Assembly (NCBI GenBank): GCA_026392465.1
Contig: JAPLCA010000016.1
Coordinates: 93,299-157,298 of the forward strand
Direction: 5' to 3'
DNA length: 64,000 bases
DNA from: Propionibacteriales bacterium
GTDB taxonomy: Bacteria > Actinomycetota > Actinomycetes > Propionibacteriales > Nocardioidaceae
Part shown: in pieces, positions 63,266 to 64,000 of the stretch
Layout: every line of letters starts with the position of its first letter
Numbering within the stretch: the first letter of the stretch is position 1
Made by a program: the position numbers and the translations under genes
Notes under the pieces: generated by a model
What the model was told of the DNA's origin: nothing
Databases searched by the model: none
The model's input: only the letters and a program-made list of their open reading frames with translations

Positions 63266-64000
63266 ATGAACCCCACCGACACCCTCCTGGCCGACGCGGT
63301 GGATGCGTCGCGTCGGGTGTGGGCGGCGGAGGCGGAGCAGGCTCGGGCGGTGCTGCGGTTCGTCGAGACCCGCCGCACCGACGCCCTCACCCAAGGATTG
63401 AGCGCACGTCAGGTGGAGGACGCCCGGCAGGTCGCGATCCTCGAAGTCGGCGTCGAGCTGAACGTGGCGCAGGGGTTCGTCGCGAACCTGGTCTCGGCGA
63501 CCCGGACCCTGGTGATGGACCTGCCGACCGTGTGGGCTGCGCATCTGCGGGGGGAGGTCGATCGGGCCAAGGCCCGGGAGATCGCCTCGACCGCGTGGAA
63601 GCTCCACTCGCCGGAGAACATCACGCGGTTGGACGAGACCGTGCTCGCCTACGCCACCAGCCACACCCTGGGCCAGCTCAAGGGATGGCTACGCCGGTTC
63701 CTGGTCCGGGTCGAACCCGACCACGCGGTCGAGCGCCGCAAGGCCGCTCAGGAGGATCGCACCGTCACGATCACGGCACTGGATGACGGGATGAGCCTGC
63801 TGCAGGCCCTCATCCCCACGACCGACGCGGTGCTGATCGATCGTGACCTGACCCTGACGGCGAAGGCCTCCCGCAGCCAGAGCCCGGACGACGCCCGGAC
63901 GCTGGCTCAGGCCCGCGCCGACGCACTCGTCGACACCCTCCTGCGCAAGGACGACACCGTGACCACGTCAGGGCGAGGCCGCTTCCACATCGGCATCACC
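63266..64000 (+). CDS. 13E12 repeat-family (DUF222) HNH endonuclease-like protein, cut by window edge
   Basis: The first 245 codons of a DUF222/13E12 protein. Visible: helical N-terminus with AEAEQARAVLRFVETR, then EVGVELNVAQGFVANLVSAT and GEVDRAKAREIASTAWKLHS, the usual DUF222 pattern; the HNH nuclease part would lie beyond 64000. The family is multi-copy in actinobacteria and linked to REP13E12 elements, with a role that is unproven. The ATG at 63266 has a leaderless-type -10. Confidence 0.9.
   Translation, partial: MNPTDTLLADAVDASRRVWAAEAEQARAVLRFVETRRTDALTQGLSARQVEDARQVAILEVGVELNVAQGFVANLVSATRTLVMDLPTVWAAHLRGEVDRAKAREIASTAWKLHSPENITRLDETVLAYATSHTLGQLKGWLRRFLVRVEPDHAVERRKAAQEDRTVTITALDDGMSLLQALIPTTDAVLIDRDLTLTAKASRSQSPDDARTLAQARADALVDTLLRKDDTVTTSGRGRFHIGIT

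Overview
The window is 64 kb of very GC-rich, densely packed actinobacterial chromosome. MtrAB, WhiB2, TIGR03089, DUF3499, AccD/AccE/AccA, LpdA (NAD(P)H-quinone dehydrogenase type), an HtaA heme locus and a 13E12-type HNH gene are all present. Gene order resembles, from memory, the M. tuberculosis stretch Rv3245c-Rv3303c (mtrB, mtrA, sahH, manB, DUF3499, Rv3259-like, whiB2, LCP, purE, purK, PH protein, birA, accD5, accE5, maf, accA3, lpdA). The 13E12 gene, the inverted repeats beside it and the HtaA proteins suggest Nocardioidaceae (Aeromicrobium or Nocardioides like). That family placement is inference. No tRNA, rRNA, CRISPR array, insertion sequence or prophage was seen.

Layout. 1-10.6 kb (mostly minus): mtrB (cut by the window edge), mtrA, sahH, a Trm112 protein, manB and DUF3499; a divergent degenerate zincin; a DUF5719/giant GT2 pair; whiB2. 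10.7-17.6 kb: TIGR03089, an O-antigen/teichoic-acid-type ABC exporter (wzm/wzt-like), and three LCP glycopolymer ligases, two of them tandem paralogues. 17.6-22.5 kb: flavin reductase, acyl-CoA dehydrogenase, one unknown, a PPOX flavoprotein and mqo, closed by a perfect 34-bp palindrome. 22.5-33.7 kb: purE, purK, adenylate cyclase, PH protein and birA, then divergent accD-accE-unknown-maf-small protein, a second acyl-CoA dehydrogenase and accA. BirA, AccD/AccE and AccA together make a biotin-dependent acyl-CoA carboxylase. 33.9-38.8 kb: a holin-like membrane protein, a 964-residue amidase/LGFP/SpoIID fusion, and lpdA.

38.8-46.5 kb is a heme-uptake operon: hmuT, hmuU, hmuV and three secreted or anchored HtaA-type proteins, almost all translationally coupled. 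It sits behind a DtxR/IdeR-like iron box and ends at a strong hairpin. 46.5-51.2 kb: mfd, pth and rplY. 51.4-60.4 kb is the least ordinary block: a membrane histidine kinase, a membrane protein with a degenerate GGDEF domain, a GT2 resembling polysaccharide synthases, an unknown lipoprotein, a response regulator with a long Pro-rich linker, an intact GH6 glucanase and a secreted beta-sandwich repeat protein. I read it as a candidate regulated exopolysaccharide locus. 60.5-62.9 kb: glmU-prs. The right edge carries a repeat-rich spacer and a 13E12/DUF222 HNH gene that runs off the window.

A regulatory theme recurs. At least fourteen genes have a TANNNT (often TAGGNT) or close hexamer ending 6-7 nt before the start codon, the layout of leaderless transcripts. 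This was used to choose several starts.
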